A stretch of DNA of 64,000 nucleotides from Eutreptiella sp. 'Long Island Sound 2002' (GCA_964036045.1 OZ038379.1:71516719-71580718); one strand, 5' to 3'. Shown: positions 41,953 through 52,277, counted from the first letter of the stretch. The notes: generated by a model not told the origin, from the letters alone. A program made the numbers and translations.

Positions 41953-44451
41953 GAACTCCGCGGGACAGGTCACCTCGAACCCCTTGTTCCGCAATTTGCG
42001 GGCCATCCTCATGAAACGGCTTCTCTTCTTGGCGTTGCCGTCGTCACCACCTTCATGCTCACGCTTGGCTCCTTGTTCTTGCTGGGCCTGCGTCTGTGAG
42101 CGTGTGGTAGGTCCAGACTGCCCTCCAGAGGGCTCGGAGTTCCCCCCTGGATTAGGGTTGGGGTTACCTCCGTTCTTGTCCTTGTTCTTGTTGTCGTTCT
42201 GGCGATTAGCGCCTCCTCCTCGTCCGCCTTGACCCTTGTCTTGACCACCTTGACCACGTCCTTTCGACTTGCCCTTGCCGGAGTCGTTACCTTTGGCCTT
42301 GCCTCCACCTTTGCCTGAGCTTTTGCCAGGATCTTCCCCCTTAAGCTTCGCCGATAGGCGTTGCTTATGGTAGCACTCGTCCTCATAGTGCTTCCGCTTA
42401 CCGCAGAATGCACACGTGATGGTGCAGCGGTAATGATCCGGCATCTTCACCTTGGCGCCGGTGATCTTTTCCTGCTGCTTCCCCTGGACAACAAAGCAGT
42501 CTCGCTGCTCGCAGTCGGAGGCATGCTGCAGGTGGCCCTGTTCATCTCTGGCATCACACCAGAATAGCTCCTTCACGTTCTCCATTAGGCGGGCGTGGGC
42601 GTGTTTGGGGGTAGTCCCCTGCCCAGGTCGGGACCCTTGGTACCCTTTGCCTCCAGAACCTCCACCACCAGGACGGTAGTGGTTCAGGTGTTGGTCGCTC
42701 TCCTTCTCTAGCGCCATCTCCAGGAGCAGCACGCATAGATCCTCGTAGCGGAGGGATCTAGCCTTGCGCTCAGCCGTCAGACGGCACTCGTCCCATAGCT
42801 CACGGGGGAGCTTGGAGCACAACCAAAACAGCAGGTCGTCGCTGCTGTAGGAACCGGGCGTCAGTCGCCCAGCCCAGTGGTCCAGGTCCGCCAACAGCTC
42901 GGAGACCCTGCCGGGTTTGGGGTTGTTCGGCAGCACGGGCAGGTTCTGGATCTCGGCCCTGATGGAGAGGTCGGTCTCGTAGGTTGGGTACTGCCTCTCC
43001 AGGGCAACCAACACGTCGGCAAAGGTGGCGGAGTTGGTGACGATCTGCCTGACCTGCTTCTCCAGGTACTTCGTCTTGCAGCACTGCAGGAGCAGGTCGC
43101 ACTTCACTCGCCCACTCGCGTGGGTTTGGCCGGTCAGTCGTAGGAACCGGCCAAAGTTCTCAGCGAACTCGCTGAGGTCCTTGCCTGTGAATTCAGGCAG
43201 GTTCACCACTATCTTGGAGGTGGCAATAGCCTTCGCCTCCTGAGCTCGGCGTCCTTCAGGGCGTCGGGTCTTCTTCTTCTTCTTCTTCTTCTTCTTACCC
43301 TTGGAGTCCTCGGGGTCCTCAGGGTCTTCGTCATCCGATGGCGAAGAAGAAGTCATCGAAGGCGGCCCATCATCGGAGGGGTCTCCGCCTAGATCACTGG
43401 AGCCATAAGGCTCCACGTCCACTATAGCCCTTAGGGCTGTCAGCCCCAGCTGGTCCAGCTCGGCCCTCGTCGAGTTCGTCACATGACTGTAGGGCGGCTG
43501 GGCTGTCCTCGGGACGAACGGGCTTCTTGGTACTGCTGCAGGAGTCGGCATCGGTCGGCTCCTCAGGCTCCCCAGGGTATTCGTCAACCCTGCCGCCAGG
43601 TGGTTAGCCTGTACTCGGTGGGGTGACATCCCCACTGTCGTAGGTGACGCATGGGACGGGATCATCAGGGGCTGCAGCTTCTCCCTGATCTCTTGCGTGA
43701 GGTCGCTCACGATTTTCGAAGTGGCTCCTTGGAGCACCTCGTTGATCTCCGACCGCGTCAGGGACCTGTTGGAGGATCTTCCCGATCCTCTACTCCTGCC
43801 TCCCAGAGACTCTGGTCCTCTCCTCAACCCACTCAGGGGTGCATACCCAGGTGCACACCCAGGAGCATACCCAGGAACTTCCATGTAGGTTCCAGTGGAG
43901 TGGAGTGGATGGGGATGGTCAGCCGCATACCAACGCGGCGCAGAGCTGGAAGCCACCGGCTCACTGGCAGTAGTTGCCTCAAGGAGCGCAGTGGTAGGTG
44001 GGCCCATGCCATAGGCGGGGTAGTGAGGCATGCCAGTAAAGCCTGTGCCCTCTGCCATAGGCTGGTTGGTTGTGGAAGTGGATGTAGCGGCGGCTGGGTG
44101 TGTGGTGGTTATGGGAGAGGGTGATGCTTGGAGGCCAGAAGCGCTTGGTGCGCCTTCGAAGGTAGGGATATCCGTCGGGTCTTGCCCTTGCTCCTCTCCT
44201 TCGTCTGTTCCTTCTCCAGCATCCTTCTCGCTCTCGTTTCCTCTCTTCCTCTTCACAGGCTGAGGCTGAGAGACCATTTCCTTCACCGACAGAGCCCCAA
44301 AGGCCGTCTGGAGGCCATCCAAGGAGTCCTCCGCCGTATCCATTGGCCCATGTAAGGGCTCCACCGAAGGTACAGCGTCAGGCGCCGGCCTTGCCGGTGT
44401 CTCTGGCGCTGGCGCTGTGTTCACCTCGGCGTCCACTCTTCCTGGATCCAT
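41950..44451 (-). CDS. gag: Gag-like structural polyprotein
   Basis: 833 residues from ATG (44451-44449), 98 bases inside the 5' LTR. Order: a Pro/Ala-rich acidic N-terminal third; a Gly/Tyr/Pro stretch; an Arg/Ser-rich patch; a Lys run encoded by a (CTT)n tract (about 43268-43300 plus strand); a helical capsid-like domain (about residues 415-610, EFTGKDLSEFAENFGRFLRL). A single CCHC zinc knuckle CAFCGKRKHYEDEC (about 681-694) follows, then a Gly/Lys/Gln-rich basic tail. Gag packages element RNA; the knuckle binds nucleic acid. It is large for a Ty3/Gypsy gag. It ends at TGA in frame with pol. Confidence 0.88.
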   Translation of the reverse strand: MDPGRVDAEVNTAPAPETPARPAPDAVPSVEPLHGPMDTAEDSLDGLQTAFGALSVKEMVSQPQPVKRKRGNESEKDAGEGTDEGEEQGQDPTDIPTFEGAPSASGLQASPSPITTTHPAAATSTSTTNQPMAEGTGFTGMPHYPAYGMGPPTTALLEATTASEPVASSSAPRWYAADHPHPLHSTGTYMEVPGYAPGCAPGYAPLSGLRRGPESLGGRSRGSGRSSNRSLTRSEINEVLQGATSKIVSDLTQEIREKLQPLMIPSHASPTTVGMSPHRVQANHLAAGLTNTLGSLRSRPMPTPAAVPRSPFVPRTAQPPYSHVTNSTRAELDQLGLTALRAIVDVEPYGSSDLGGDPSDDGPPSMTSSSPSDDEDPEDPEDSKGKKKKKKKKKTRRPEGRRAQEAKAIATSKIVVNLPEFTGKDLSEFAENFGRFLRLTGQTHASGRVKCDLLLQCCKTKYLEKQVRQIVTNSATFADVLVALERQYPTYETDLSIRAEIQNLPVLPNNPKPGRVSELLADLDHWAGRLTPGSYSSDDLLFWLCSKLPRELWDECRLTAERKARSLRYEDLCVLLLEMALEKESDQHLNHYRPGGGGSGGKGYQGSRPGQGTTPKHAHARLMENVKELFWCDARDEQGHLQHASDCEQRDCFVVQGKQQEKITGAKVKMPDHYRCTITCAFCGKRKHYEDECYHKQRLSAKLKGEDPGKSSGKGGGKAKGNDSGKGKSKGRGQGGQDKGQGGRGGGANRQNDNKNKDKNGGNPNPNPGGNSEPSGGQSGPTTRSQTQAQQEQGAKREHEGGDDGNAKKRSRFMRMARKLRNKGFEVTCPAEF

Positions 44452-44532
44452 CTTAATCCACCCTTCTGCTTTTGTTTGCCTGCTCGGAGCACTGGTTGTA
44501 CGGCGCGGGGTCGCTGCCGGTGCACAGAGACA

Positions 44533-44550
44533 GGCTGCCTCTTGCTACCA
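44533..44550 (-). other. Primer binding site, initiator-Met tRNA type
   Basis: Directly inside the 5' LTR the element strand reads TGGTAGCAAGAGGCAGCC. The start TGGTAGCA is complementary to a tRNA 3' end TGCTACCA, as in initiator methionine tRNAs used by many Ty3/Gypsy elements. After eight bases the match to known initiators needs one extra A, so the exact tRNA is uncertain. Confidence 0.65.
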
Positions 44551-45366
44551 GAAAAGTTTATAGTGTTTTCAGCACTGTGTTTTTGCTTCTCCTGCTGCTT
44601 GTTGTTGCTGTAGGGTGTCCTGCTGCTGGTTTTGGATGATGAAAAGCTTTTGTTTGTTGAAATACAGTAAAGCCAACCCAATCCAGGATAGCCCAAGCCA
44701 ATAGTATGCAAGGAGAAGGTAATTCAGGATCAAAGCATGAAGGGCTGCAGTGTAAACAGTGAAAGATGATTAGGTATTCACAGAAACTGCAACTCAGGAT
44801 ACAAATGAATGCATATTCACAGAGATAGCTGAAATGTTTTGGGAAAAGAGTTAGAAAACTGCCACAGGATCACTCTCTCTCCATAGTGCCATCTTAGGAG
44901 ATGTGCACTCTTTGTTTTGGCTCCCATATGTGCTGAGGTGGCATGGTATGTGGCGATGAGGTCACTGCCATGTCACATGGGATCTTCCTACTTAGTTGGG
45001 ATCTTCCTACTTAGTTAGGCTGACCGGGAATTGAACCCAGGACCTCTCAAAAAGAGGTGCCTAACCCCCTATGGTGCATACCACTAGGGCAGATAAGTAT
45101 TCATGGAAAAACATAGATAAATTCATAGGCTCTACCTTAGGTATGTCAGTGCTCAGTCAACTCAGGAAAAGATGTTTTACTTCTGATTGAAAGGGGATTA
45201 AGGGGTCCACTCCATATCCTGATTGGGTGTTTGGTTCCATAGGTCAAAATGTGTTATCACCACTTTTGGCTGGACCAATACTAAGATAAAAATGCATGGA
45301 TGCTCAGTGCATCTCTAATACAACTAGAGTATGTCCCAAAGCAATGGAAAAGCACTTTTTCTTACT
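44550..45366 (-). repeat. 5' LTR, 817 bp
   Basis: Partner of 33931-34747; I found no difference between them by eye. It should hold the element promoter for transcription toward lower coordinates. On the opposite strand it supplies an ATG (45331) that is in frame with the interrupted Helitron transposase. Confidence 0.93.
45020..45092 (-). other. tRNA-like sequence in the 5' LTR
   Basis: Identical to 34401-34473 (offset 10,619): box A-like TGCCCTAGTGG, perfect box B GGTTCAATTCC, T stem and loop, and a partial acceptor stem. In this LTR it sits upstream of gag on the same strand, where a Pol III-type promoter could act. Confidence 0.6.
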
Positions 45367-48300
45367 CATTTGGACCTAAATGCAGGGGGAAGCGATGATG
45401 AACACGCCGAAAAACGGGCACGATGCACGCAAAGCAAGGAAGAAATCTATAAGCAAAGACGCGAACGATATCAAGAGGTCAGGGACGAAGTCAATAAGCA
45501 AAGACGAGAACGATATAAACAACTGTACGCGCAAAAGAAGGACAGCATCAATGCGCGAAGACGGGAGCGATATCAAGAGGCAAACAAGGACAACATCAAT
45601 GAGCAAAGACGGCAGCGATATCAAAAGGCGGACAAGGACAACATCAATGAGCACAGACGGCAGCGATATCAAGAGGCGGACAAGGACAACATCAATGAGC
45701 ACAGACGGGAGCGATATCAAGAGGCGGACAAGGACAACATCAGTGAGCAAAGACGGGAGCGATATCAAGAGGCGTACGCGCAGAACAAGGACAACATCAA
45801 TGAGCAAAGACGGGAGCGATATCAAGAGGCGGACAAGGACAACATCAATGAGGAAAGACGGCAGCGATATCAAGAGGCGGACAAGGACAACATCAATGAG
45901 CAAAGACGAGAGCGATATCCAGAGGCAAAGGACAACATCAATGAGCAAAGACGGGAGCGATATCCAGAGGCAAAGGACAACATCAATGAGCAAAGACGGG
46001 AGCGATATCCGGAGGCGTACGTGCAGAACAAGGACAACATCAATGAGCAAAGACGGGAGCGATATCCTGAGGTGTACGCGCAGAACAAAGACAACATCAA
46101 TGAGCAAAGGCGAGCGCGGAGGGCTCATGCATTGGAAATGCAAAGGTTGCGCCACGAATGCTTGTTTAGATCAAAGGCCGATGAGGATATTACCCACATC
46201 AAGCGCCACGTCCTTGACAACATGGAAGTGGAGTGTGAACATTGTCATGCTTTACGTTGGAGTGCAGAGCGACCTACCATTTGTTGCCGTGGCGGACAAG
46301 TGAAACTTCCCATTCTGCTTGATCCACCGGAACCGCTCAAAACCCTATTGACCGAGCAAGCTGGACAGGGACGCCATTTTCGGCAAAACATTCGGAAGTA
46401 CAACTCAGCCTTCACCATGGCCTCTCTTGAAGCAAATATCGACATGCGGTTCACGAAAGGGCCAATGGCGGGTGGCCCTCACCAGTTTCGGGTGTCTGGA
46501 AATGTGTATCACCGCATGGGTCCCCTGACGCCGGGAGAAAATCAACCACCTCGGTTTGCACAGGTGTACATTTTGGAAACCGAAGATCAACTGAAGGCAT
46601 GGCAGGGACTTCCACTGTCATCGGAATTGAGAGAGGATCTACTCCGCCAACTAGGAGCTATGCTGAACACACACAACGCCTATGTACAGGTTTTTCAACA
46701 CGCGGCTGAACTTGAGGTCCCCAACGTGACCATCTTGCTGCGGTGCAATGCCAACGTTGACCCACGCACCTACAATGTTCCCCGTGTCAGCGACATTGCA
46801 GCATTCATTCCGGATGGCAGTCATGTCGCCGCTCCTCGTAGCATTGCGGTCCGCATGCATGGGGGTGGGGTCAAGCGTATCACCGACCTGAACTCTGCCT
46901 ACGATCCTTTACACTTTGTACTCCTTTTTCCGTGCGGTGAGCAAGGCTGGACAACTGACATTCCCCTGAATTTCACTTATCGGCGTCAACGCGGCGCATG
47001 CGAAAATCTAGAGCAAGGCAATGCCCCAAAGGCCAAAAGCCGTCAGACGGTTACAGCCCGAGACTTTGCCGCCTTCTACCTCATGCAACGTCCGGAATCG
47101 TACACCGGAAATTATTTGCAAAGATGTCAAAAATTGTACGAAGAATACATCGTGGACCAGTACTGCAAAGTGGAATCTCAACGCTTGCAATATGTCTCCC
47201 AGAACCAGTCCAAATTGCGCACACATTTGTATTCTGGTGTTGAAGATGCCACCAAAAAAGGTGATCGCGACGCTTCATCCGTTGGAAAGCGGGTAATTTT
47301 GCCCAGCTCTTTTGGCGGGAGTCCGCGCGCTCTTCATGCCGCTATTCAGGATGGGATTGCTATTTGTAGCAAACGGGGCAAGGCAGACCTGTTCATTACC
47401 ATGACAGCCAATCCCAATTGGCCGGAGGTGGAGGCCGCTCTACTGCCAGGACAAAAACCAAATGATCGTCCCGATTTGATTACCCGCGTTTTCAAGCTGA
47501 AGCTGCAGTCTTTGTTACAAGACCTTCTGAAGGATGGCTGTCTTGGTCGCACAGTCGGCCACATGTATGTCATCGAATTTCAAAAACGCGGGCTACCATA
47601 TGCACATATCCTGGTTATCTTTGCCGCCGGCTACAAATTGCTCACACCTGACGATTATGATTCCGTCATTTGTGCTGAGATTCCAGACGAGGATGAGGAC
47701 CCGGAGCTGTACGAGATTATTGCAAAATGCTACATGCACGGTCCATGCGGTTCCCTCGACCCGAACTGTGCATGCATGAAGGATGGACATTGTAAGAATC
47801 GGTACCCGAAGGAATTTCAAGATGTGACCACGAACAGCGAGAATGGATATCCTCTTTATCGCCGTCGCAACAACGGCCGCACTATAACATGCAGGGGGCA
47901 TGAACTTGATAATCGTTGGGTGGTTCCACATGTGCGTGCGTTGGCCAGAAAATATGCCTGCCACATCAACGTGGAGTACTGTGCCTCACTTGCGGCTATC
48001 AAATACTTGCACGAGTATATTTACAAGGGGTTTGACCGGGGCGAGGCTACCCTACGAGACGATCAAGTCAACCAAGTGGTGGAGTTCGTGGAGGGCCGGT
48101 ACATTTGCACATCCGAAGGAGTGTGGAGACTATTGGCATTTGACTTACATGAGCAATTTCCCGCGGTATTGCGGCTACCAGTTCATTTAGAAAACCAGCA
48201 GCACGTTCGATGGCACGACCAACAACATCTTACTGACATCCTTGGAGATGGACCCCCCGACACACCACTGACCGCTTGGTTGAAGTCCAATGCCAAGCCG

Positions 48301-50370
48301 GATCATGCCTTCGGTAAGCACTTGCTGTACACCGACTATGCCGAGCGGTTCACGTATGATGCAAAGACCAAACAATGGAAAATTCGGAAGAGAGGACTAA
48401 ACACGGTAATTGGTCGCATGTACTTTGTGCTCCCGAATGCGGGCGAAGTATACTTTCTTCGACTATTGTTACACCATGTTGCTGGTGCAACCTCTTTTCA
48501 AGATTTGCGTACCGTTAACGGCAACCTATGTGCCACTTTTCAAGAAGCATGCGTACGTCGCGGCCTTCTAGAAGGTGACACCGAGTGGGAACAATGTCTG
48601 AACGAGGCAAAAATGTACTACAGATCCGGCCGACTACGACTTCTTTTTTGCACCATCTTGGAGTACAACTCCCCAAAAGATCCCTACAAGCTGTGGTTAA
48701 AGTACGAGGAAGAGTTCATCAGCGACATTCGTTGGAATTATCAACGTACACATCCTGGCGCAAAAAACGAGCCAACGCATGCCGAGATTGTGAATGAAGC
48801 CCTATTGCGGGTCGAGGGCATGCTGCAAAAGCAAGGACTTTCTCTTCGCTCGTTTCCTTCTATGCCGTTTCCAGTGCCCAGTGCAATGTCCCATAAGCCT
48901 GGCGGTCACGATGAAGGGTATGATGTTGCACACTTGCGACGTGTTGTTGAGGATGGTGTGCGAACCTTGACAGAGCAACAACGCAACATCTACGACCAGG
49001 TCACTGCGAGTACACATTTGGACAACAACGACGCAAAGTGCTTCTTTATTTTGAGTTGCGGTGGTTGCGGAAAGACTTACGTGAACAATTTAATGTTGGC
49101 CTATGTACGGAGTCAGGGACGACGGGCGATTGCGGTTGCCTCAAGTGGCATCGCTTCTCTTCTTTTGGATGATGGTTCAACTGCACACTCAGCTTTTGGT
49201 ATTTCGCCGCAAAAGGGCGGAACATCATCCATTCCCGTGGAGAGCAAACGTGCCGCGGAACTTCATGAGTCCCAACTCATTGTATGGGATGAGGCTCCCA
49301 TGGCAGACAACGATTGCTTCCGTGTATTGGATGAATTGCTCAAAGATATCATGGGTGCCAACGATGAAGCACTGCGACTTGTTCCCTTCGGGGGCAAGAC
49401 CGTCGTCATGACGGGGGATTGGAGGCAAATTTTGCCTGTTGTACCTCGTGGCTCTCGAGCGGCCGTGATAGCAGCTACCCTCAAGAAATCCTACCTCTGG
49501 CCCTATTTCAAAACACTCGAATTGACGACCAATATTCGGGTGCGAGGCACTTCTCAAGTTGACGATGAGGAGACCCGTGAGTTTGCACGCTGGTTGCTAT
49601 CTGTTGGGGAGGACACCATCGACAATCCGTTGCCCATACCAGAAGACATGTTGATCCCAAGCGATGACCCCTGGCCACTGGTAAACCACGTCTTTCCAAC
49701 CATGAGCAAGAAGGAATTTATGTCTGGTTGTATCCTGGCACCCCGAAATCAAGAAACCAACGCTATCAACGAAGCGGCGCTGCAGAGCTTGCCAGGAGAG
49801 GAGTTTCTTTATGTTAGTGCGGACTTTTTTGGTGCCGATTGCCAAGAAGATGCAGCTACCTATCCTCTGGAACTCTTGAACAAGCTTGAGCCTCCGGGCA
49901 TGGCACGTCACGAGCTCAAGCTTAAGGTGGGGGCCCCTATCATTCTACTGCGCAATCTCAACCGTACGGAGGGGTTGATGAATGGAACACGCTTGTTGGT
50001 AACAAAGTGCCTAGATTTCAACATCCAAGCAGAAATTGTCTCAGGTCCCCGAAAAGGAAACGTTGTGCTCATTCCACGCATCAATTTGACGTGTGGTGAT
50101 TCTGAAATGTTGTCGATCAGATTTATTAGGCGACAATTTCCAATAAAGCTGGCTTTCGCCTTGACGATTAATCGTTCCCAAGGGCAGTCGTTTGAAAGGT
50201 TGGGGTTGCTCTTGGAGAATCCTGTTTTTGCCCATGGACAGCTATATGTTGGCTTTTCCCAGGTTACCTCACGCCGTGGCGTTCGCGTCATTTTAGGGGA
50301 ACGTGCTTGGGGGGATGTAACTAAGGAAGCAAACACTCCGAACATTGTATGGTCTGAAATTTTTTCTTGA
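45331..50370 (+). CDS. Helitron Rep/helicase, copy 2 (HUH His changed to Tyr)
   Basis: 1,679 codons. The first 12 (MSQSNGKALFLT) come from the LTR; the Helitron sequence proper starts at the target duplication (45367). Then: RRERY repeat tract (about 13 units, 45440-46110); Cys motif CEHCHALRW...CCRGG; Helitron_like_N; Rep motif reading RGLPYAHIL, where copy 1 has PHAH (TAT at 47599-47601, residue 757); tyrosine region YLHEYIYKG; Walker A SCGGCGKT (residues 1242-1249); DEAPM (about 1320); GDWRQ; and NRSQGQSF with GQLYVGFSQV. It stops at TGA 50368-50370. The helicase half looks intact. The nuclease should be dead or crippled because the first HUH histidine is a metal ligand. The normal N-terminus is cut off at 33930. 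Confidence 0.88.
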   Translation: MSQSNGKALFLTHLDLNAGGSDDEHAEKRARCTQSKEEIYKQRRERYQEVRDEVNKQRRERYKQLYAQKKDSINARRRERYQEANKDNINEQRRQRYQKADKDNINEHRRQRYQEADKDNINEHRRERYQEADKDNISEQRRERYQEAYAQNKDNINEQRRERYQEADKDNINEERRQRYQEADKDNINEQRRERYPEAKDNINEQRRERYPEAKDNINEQRRERYPEAYVQNKDNINEQRRERYPEVYAQNKDNINEQRRARRAHALEMQRLRHECLFRSKADEDITHIKRHVLDNMEVECEHCHALRWSAERPTICCRGGQVKLPILLDPPEPLKTLLTEQAGQGRHFRQNIRKYNSAFTMASLEANIDMRFTKGPMAGGPHQFRVSGNVYHRMGPLTPGENQPPRFAQVYILETEDQLKAWQGLPLSSELREDLLRQLGAMLNTHNAYVQVFQHAAELEVPNVTILLRCNANVDPRTYNVPRVSDIAAFIPDGSHVAAPRSIAVRMHGGGVKRITDLNSAYDPLHFVLLFPCGEQGWTTDIPLNFTYRRQRGACENLEQGNAPKAKSRQTVTARDFAAFYLMQRPESYTGNYLQRCQKLYEEYIVDQYCKVESQRLQYVSQNQSKLRTHLYSGVEDATKKGDRDASSVGKRVILPSSFGGSPRALHAAIQDGIAICSKRGKADLFITMTANPNWPEVEAALLPGQKPNDRPDLITRVFKLKLQSLLQDLLKDGCLGRTVGHMYVIEFQKRGLPYAHILVIFAAGYKLLTPDDYDSVICAEIPDEDEDPELYEIIAKCYMHGPCGSLDPNCACMKDGHCKNRYPKEFQDVTTNSENGYPLYRRRNNGRTITCRGHELDNRWVVPHVRALARKYACHINVEYCASLAAIKYLHEYIYKGFDRGEATLRDDQVNQVVEFVEGRYICTSEGVWRLLAFDLHEQFPAVLRLPVHLENQQHVRWHDQQHLTDILGDGPPDTPLTAWLKSNAKPDHAFGKHLLYTDYAERFTYDAKTKQWKIRKRGLNTVIGRMYFVLPNAGEVYFLRLLLHHVAGATSFQDLRTVNGNLCATFQEACVRRGLLEGDTEWEQCLNEAKMYYRSGRLRLLFCTILEYNSPKDPYKLWLKYEEEFISDIRWNYQRTHPGAKNEPTHAEIVNEALLRVEGMLQKQGLSLRSFPSMPFPVPSAMSHKPGGHDEGYDVAHLRRVVEDGVRTLTEQQRNIYDQVTASTHLDNNDAKCFFILSCGGCGKTYVNNLMLAYVRSQGRRAIAVASSGIASLLLDDGSTAHSAFGISPQKGGTSSIPVESKRAAELHESQLIVWDEAPMADNDCFRVLDELLKDIMGANDEALRLVPFGGKTVVMTGDWRQILPVVPRGSRAAVIAATLKKSYLWPYFKTLELTTNIRVRGTSQVDDEETREFARWLLSVGEDTIDNPLPIPEDMLIPSDDPWPLVNHVFPTMSKKEFMSGCILAPRNQETNAINEAALQSLPGEEFLYVSADFFGADCQEDAATYPLELLNKLEPPGMARHELKLKVGAPIILLRNLNRTEGLMNGTRLLVTKCLDFNIQAEIVSGPRKGNVVLIPRINLTCGDSEMLSIRFIRRQFPIKLAFALTINRSQGQSFERLGLLLENPVFAHGQLYVGFSQVTSRRGVRVILGERAWGDVTKEANTPNIVWSEIFS
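45367..45371 (+). repeat. Target-site duplication CATTT, right
   Basis: CATTT immediately after the LTR, matching 33926-33930. The sequence resumes with GGACCTAAATGCAGG, as in uninterrupted copy 1. Confidence 0.92.
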
Positions 50371-51233
50371 TTTCGGCCGTCGTCTGTTGCCTTGCTGGAT
50401 GACGTGTGGCTCCACTCGACACCGGCGTGTGTCTTGTTCACGTTCCATTTACATCTGAAACCAACCGTTTTCTACATATATTTGAAACCAATCCTCACCT
50501 TGAGCCTTGCCTTAACCCTAACCACAACTTTGGTGCTAAGTCAACCTCTATCCCTAACGGCGCACCCGCTGACAATGTACATTATGCCGTACAAGCCGTG
50601 TTAGTTTAGGAACATGTGCTTGGGGCGACACCAGCAAGTAGGCAAACACTTTGAAGCTTGTATGATGCGAGATTCAACTTTCATGTAGCTATTGTCCGTT
50701 GACATTCCTGTTGGTGTGTGGGTGAACTTGCCTCCAAAGTGAATATTGTCAAAGGTCTATTTGCCTGAAAATATGCTTCGTCCCATTAAATAGCAAAACA
50801 ATTTTCAAACGCAATTATTTGCCACATTGTGTCTGGTAAACACCTTCATTCCCTTCGGGTAAGGACGTTGGTCATAATTCTTTTGAGGTTCTCCTAAAGA
50901 GCAATGGCTTGCTACTATAAGCCCGTCAATTTTCAAAGCCTCAAAAACTTCCAAGTACAATTGACGGAGGCGGCGTTACGAGGTGCCCTTAAACTATGTT
51001 CCTCATTACTTTTTTTTTTTTCAAAATTCGTTAGCTAGAATGCTACAAACATGAAAACAGCGAATACTTTACCGCAAAAAGGATAATGCCCATTAGAAGT
51101 GTTTTGCGTCCACCTAATAGATGTTGCACTTTGCAACGTGGTCAAAATCCATTTGCAACACTCCATTCAACGAAAGGTACGGATTCCTCCAAGGGGCCAA
51201 ATTCATGAGTACAGCTGCCCTGTTGTCGGTACG
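50371..51233 (+). other. Helitron 3' noncoding tail, copy 2
   Basis: No gene. Matches 16030-16888 with scattered substitutions and the same T run. It leads into the terminal hairpin. Confidence 0.7.
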
Positions 51234-51265
51234 GCCCGCGCTTCAAGCGCGGGCATTTACACTAG
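51234..51265 (+). other. Helitron 3' terminal hairpin and CTAG, copy 2
   Basis: Palindrome 51234-51254 with 10-bp arms GCCCGCGCTT / AAGCGCGGGC, then ATTTACA and CTAG (51262-51265), then T. Same as copy 1. Confidence 0.85.
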
Positions 51266-52277
51266 TTATTATATTTAATTGTGCTATGGTTCGTTCGTCG
51301 TCGTTCGTCGTCGTCGTTCGTCATACCCAAAAAGTCCTCCCAATTGTGCACGCTGCTGCTGGCGCGCGCGCGTGCCCGTCGAATGGCATCTGGCGGATTT
51401 GCGATTTCGATTTCTGGCACGAGAAATCGATCTGAAATCATTGAATCACGTGTTTTAAAAATCTGTATGTACTGTACAATCGATTATCCGGGTATCCGCA
51501 CGAATCATCCCGCCTGTTGACTTTTGGCGATTTTAGCCAACAGGCAGCAGTGGCGACAGTTCTCTCGCTTATAGAGTACGGGATATGAGGTTTGAGACAT
51601 GAGTCATGAGGTACGGGATACGAGGTACGGGATATGCGGTATGTTGTACACAGTGTGAGGTATGGGTGATGTGTTTGGAAATATGGATTATGCGAATCGC
51701 GGTGTCAAATGTGGTGTCAGAGTACAGTTTGGGAGGGGTAAATTTCACTCATAGAGTAAGGGATATGAGGTTTGGGACATGAGTCATGAGGTACGCGAGA
51801 CGAGGTACGGGATATGCGGTATGTTGTACACAGTGTGAGGTATGGGTGATGTGTTTGTAAATATGGATTGTGCGAATCGCGGTGTCAAATGTGGTGTCAG
51901 AGTACAGTTTAGGAGGGGTAAATTTCACTCATAGAGTACGGTACAACGGGATATGATGTTTGAGACATGAGTCATGTGGCACGGGATATGAGGTACGGGA
52001 CATGAGGTGTGTTGTATTGCGTATGCGAAATGCGGTGCGGTGTGAGATATGGTGCTATGGTGATATGGTGATATGGCCCGCGCTTCAAGCGCGGGCATCC
52101 GCACTAGTTAATATATTTAATTGTGCTATGGTTCGTTCGTTCGTTCGTTCGTTCGTTCGTTCGTTCGTTCGTCGTCGTCGTCGTAGTTCGTCATACCCAA
52201 AAATTCCTCCCAATTGTGCACGCTGCTGCTGGCGCGCGCGCGTGCCCGTCAAATGGCATCTGGCGGATTTGCGATTT

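Larger units (their letters stand above)
33931..45366 (-). mobile_element. Ty3/Gypsy chromovirus-type LTR retrotransposon, intact
   Basis: It is 11,436 bp, inserted into the transposase gene of Helitron copy 2 and oriented opposite to it. Order on its own strand: 5' LTR (44550-45366), primer site, gag, TGA, pol with protease, reverse transcriptase, RNase H, integrase and chromodomain, a ~2.3-kb noncoding 3' region, polypurine tract, 3' LTR (33931-34747). Protease-RT-RNase H-integrase order and a C-terminal chromodomain place it with chromoviruses of the Ty3/Gypsy group. LTRs of equal length with no difference that I could find, together with uninterrupted frames, indicate a very recent insertion. 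Confidence 0.93.
26898..51265 (+). mobile_element. Helitron copy 2, ~12.9 kb before an 11.4-kb insertion
   Basis: Bounded by CTAG at 26894-26897 and by the terminal hairpin plus CTAG at 51234-51265. It has the same 5' end, shared core and transposase as copy 1. The left cargo differs: a kinase C-lobe fragment, a 690-bp tandem duplication, and a coiled-coil exon with further exon-like pieces inserted inside the region equivalent to 6708-6711 of copy 1. The transposase is split by an LTR retrotransposon at 33931-45366, with a CATTT target duplication. Net of the insertion it is close to copy 1 in length. Confidence 0.8.
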
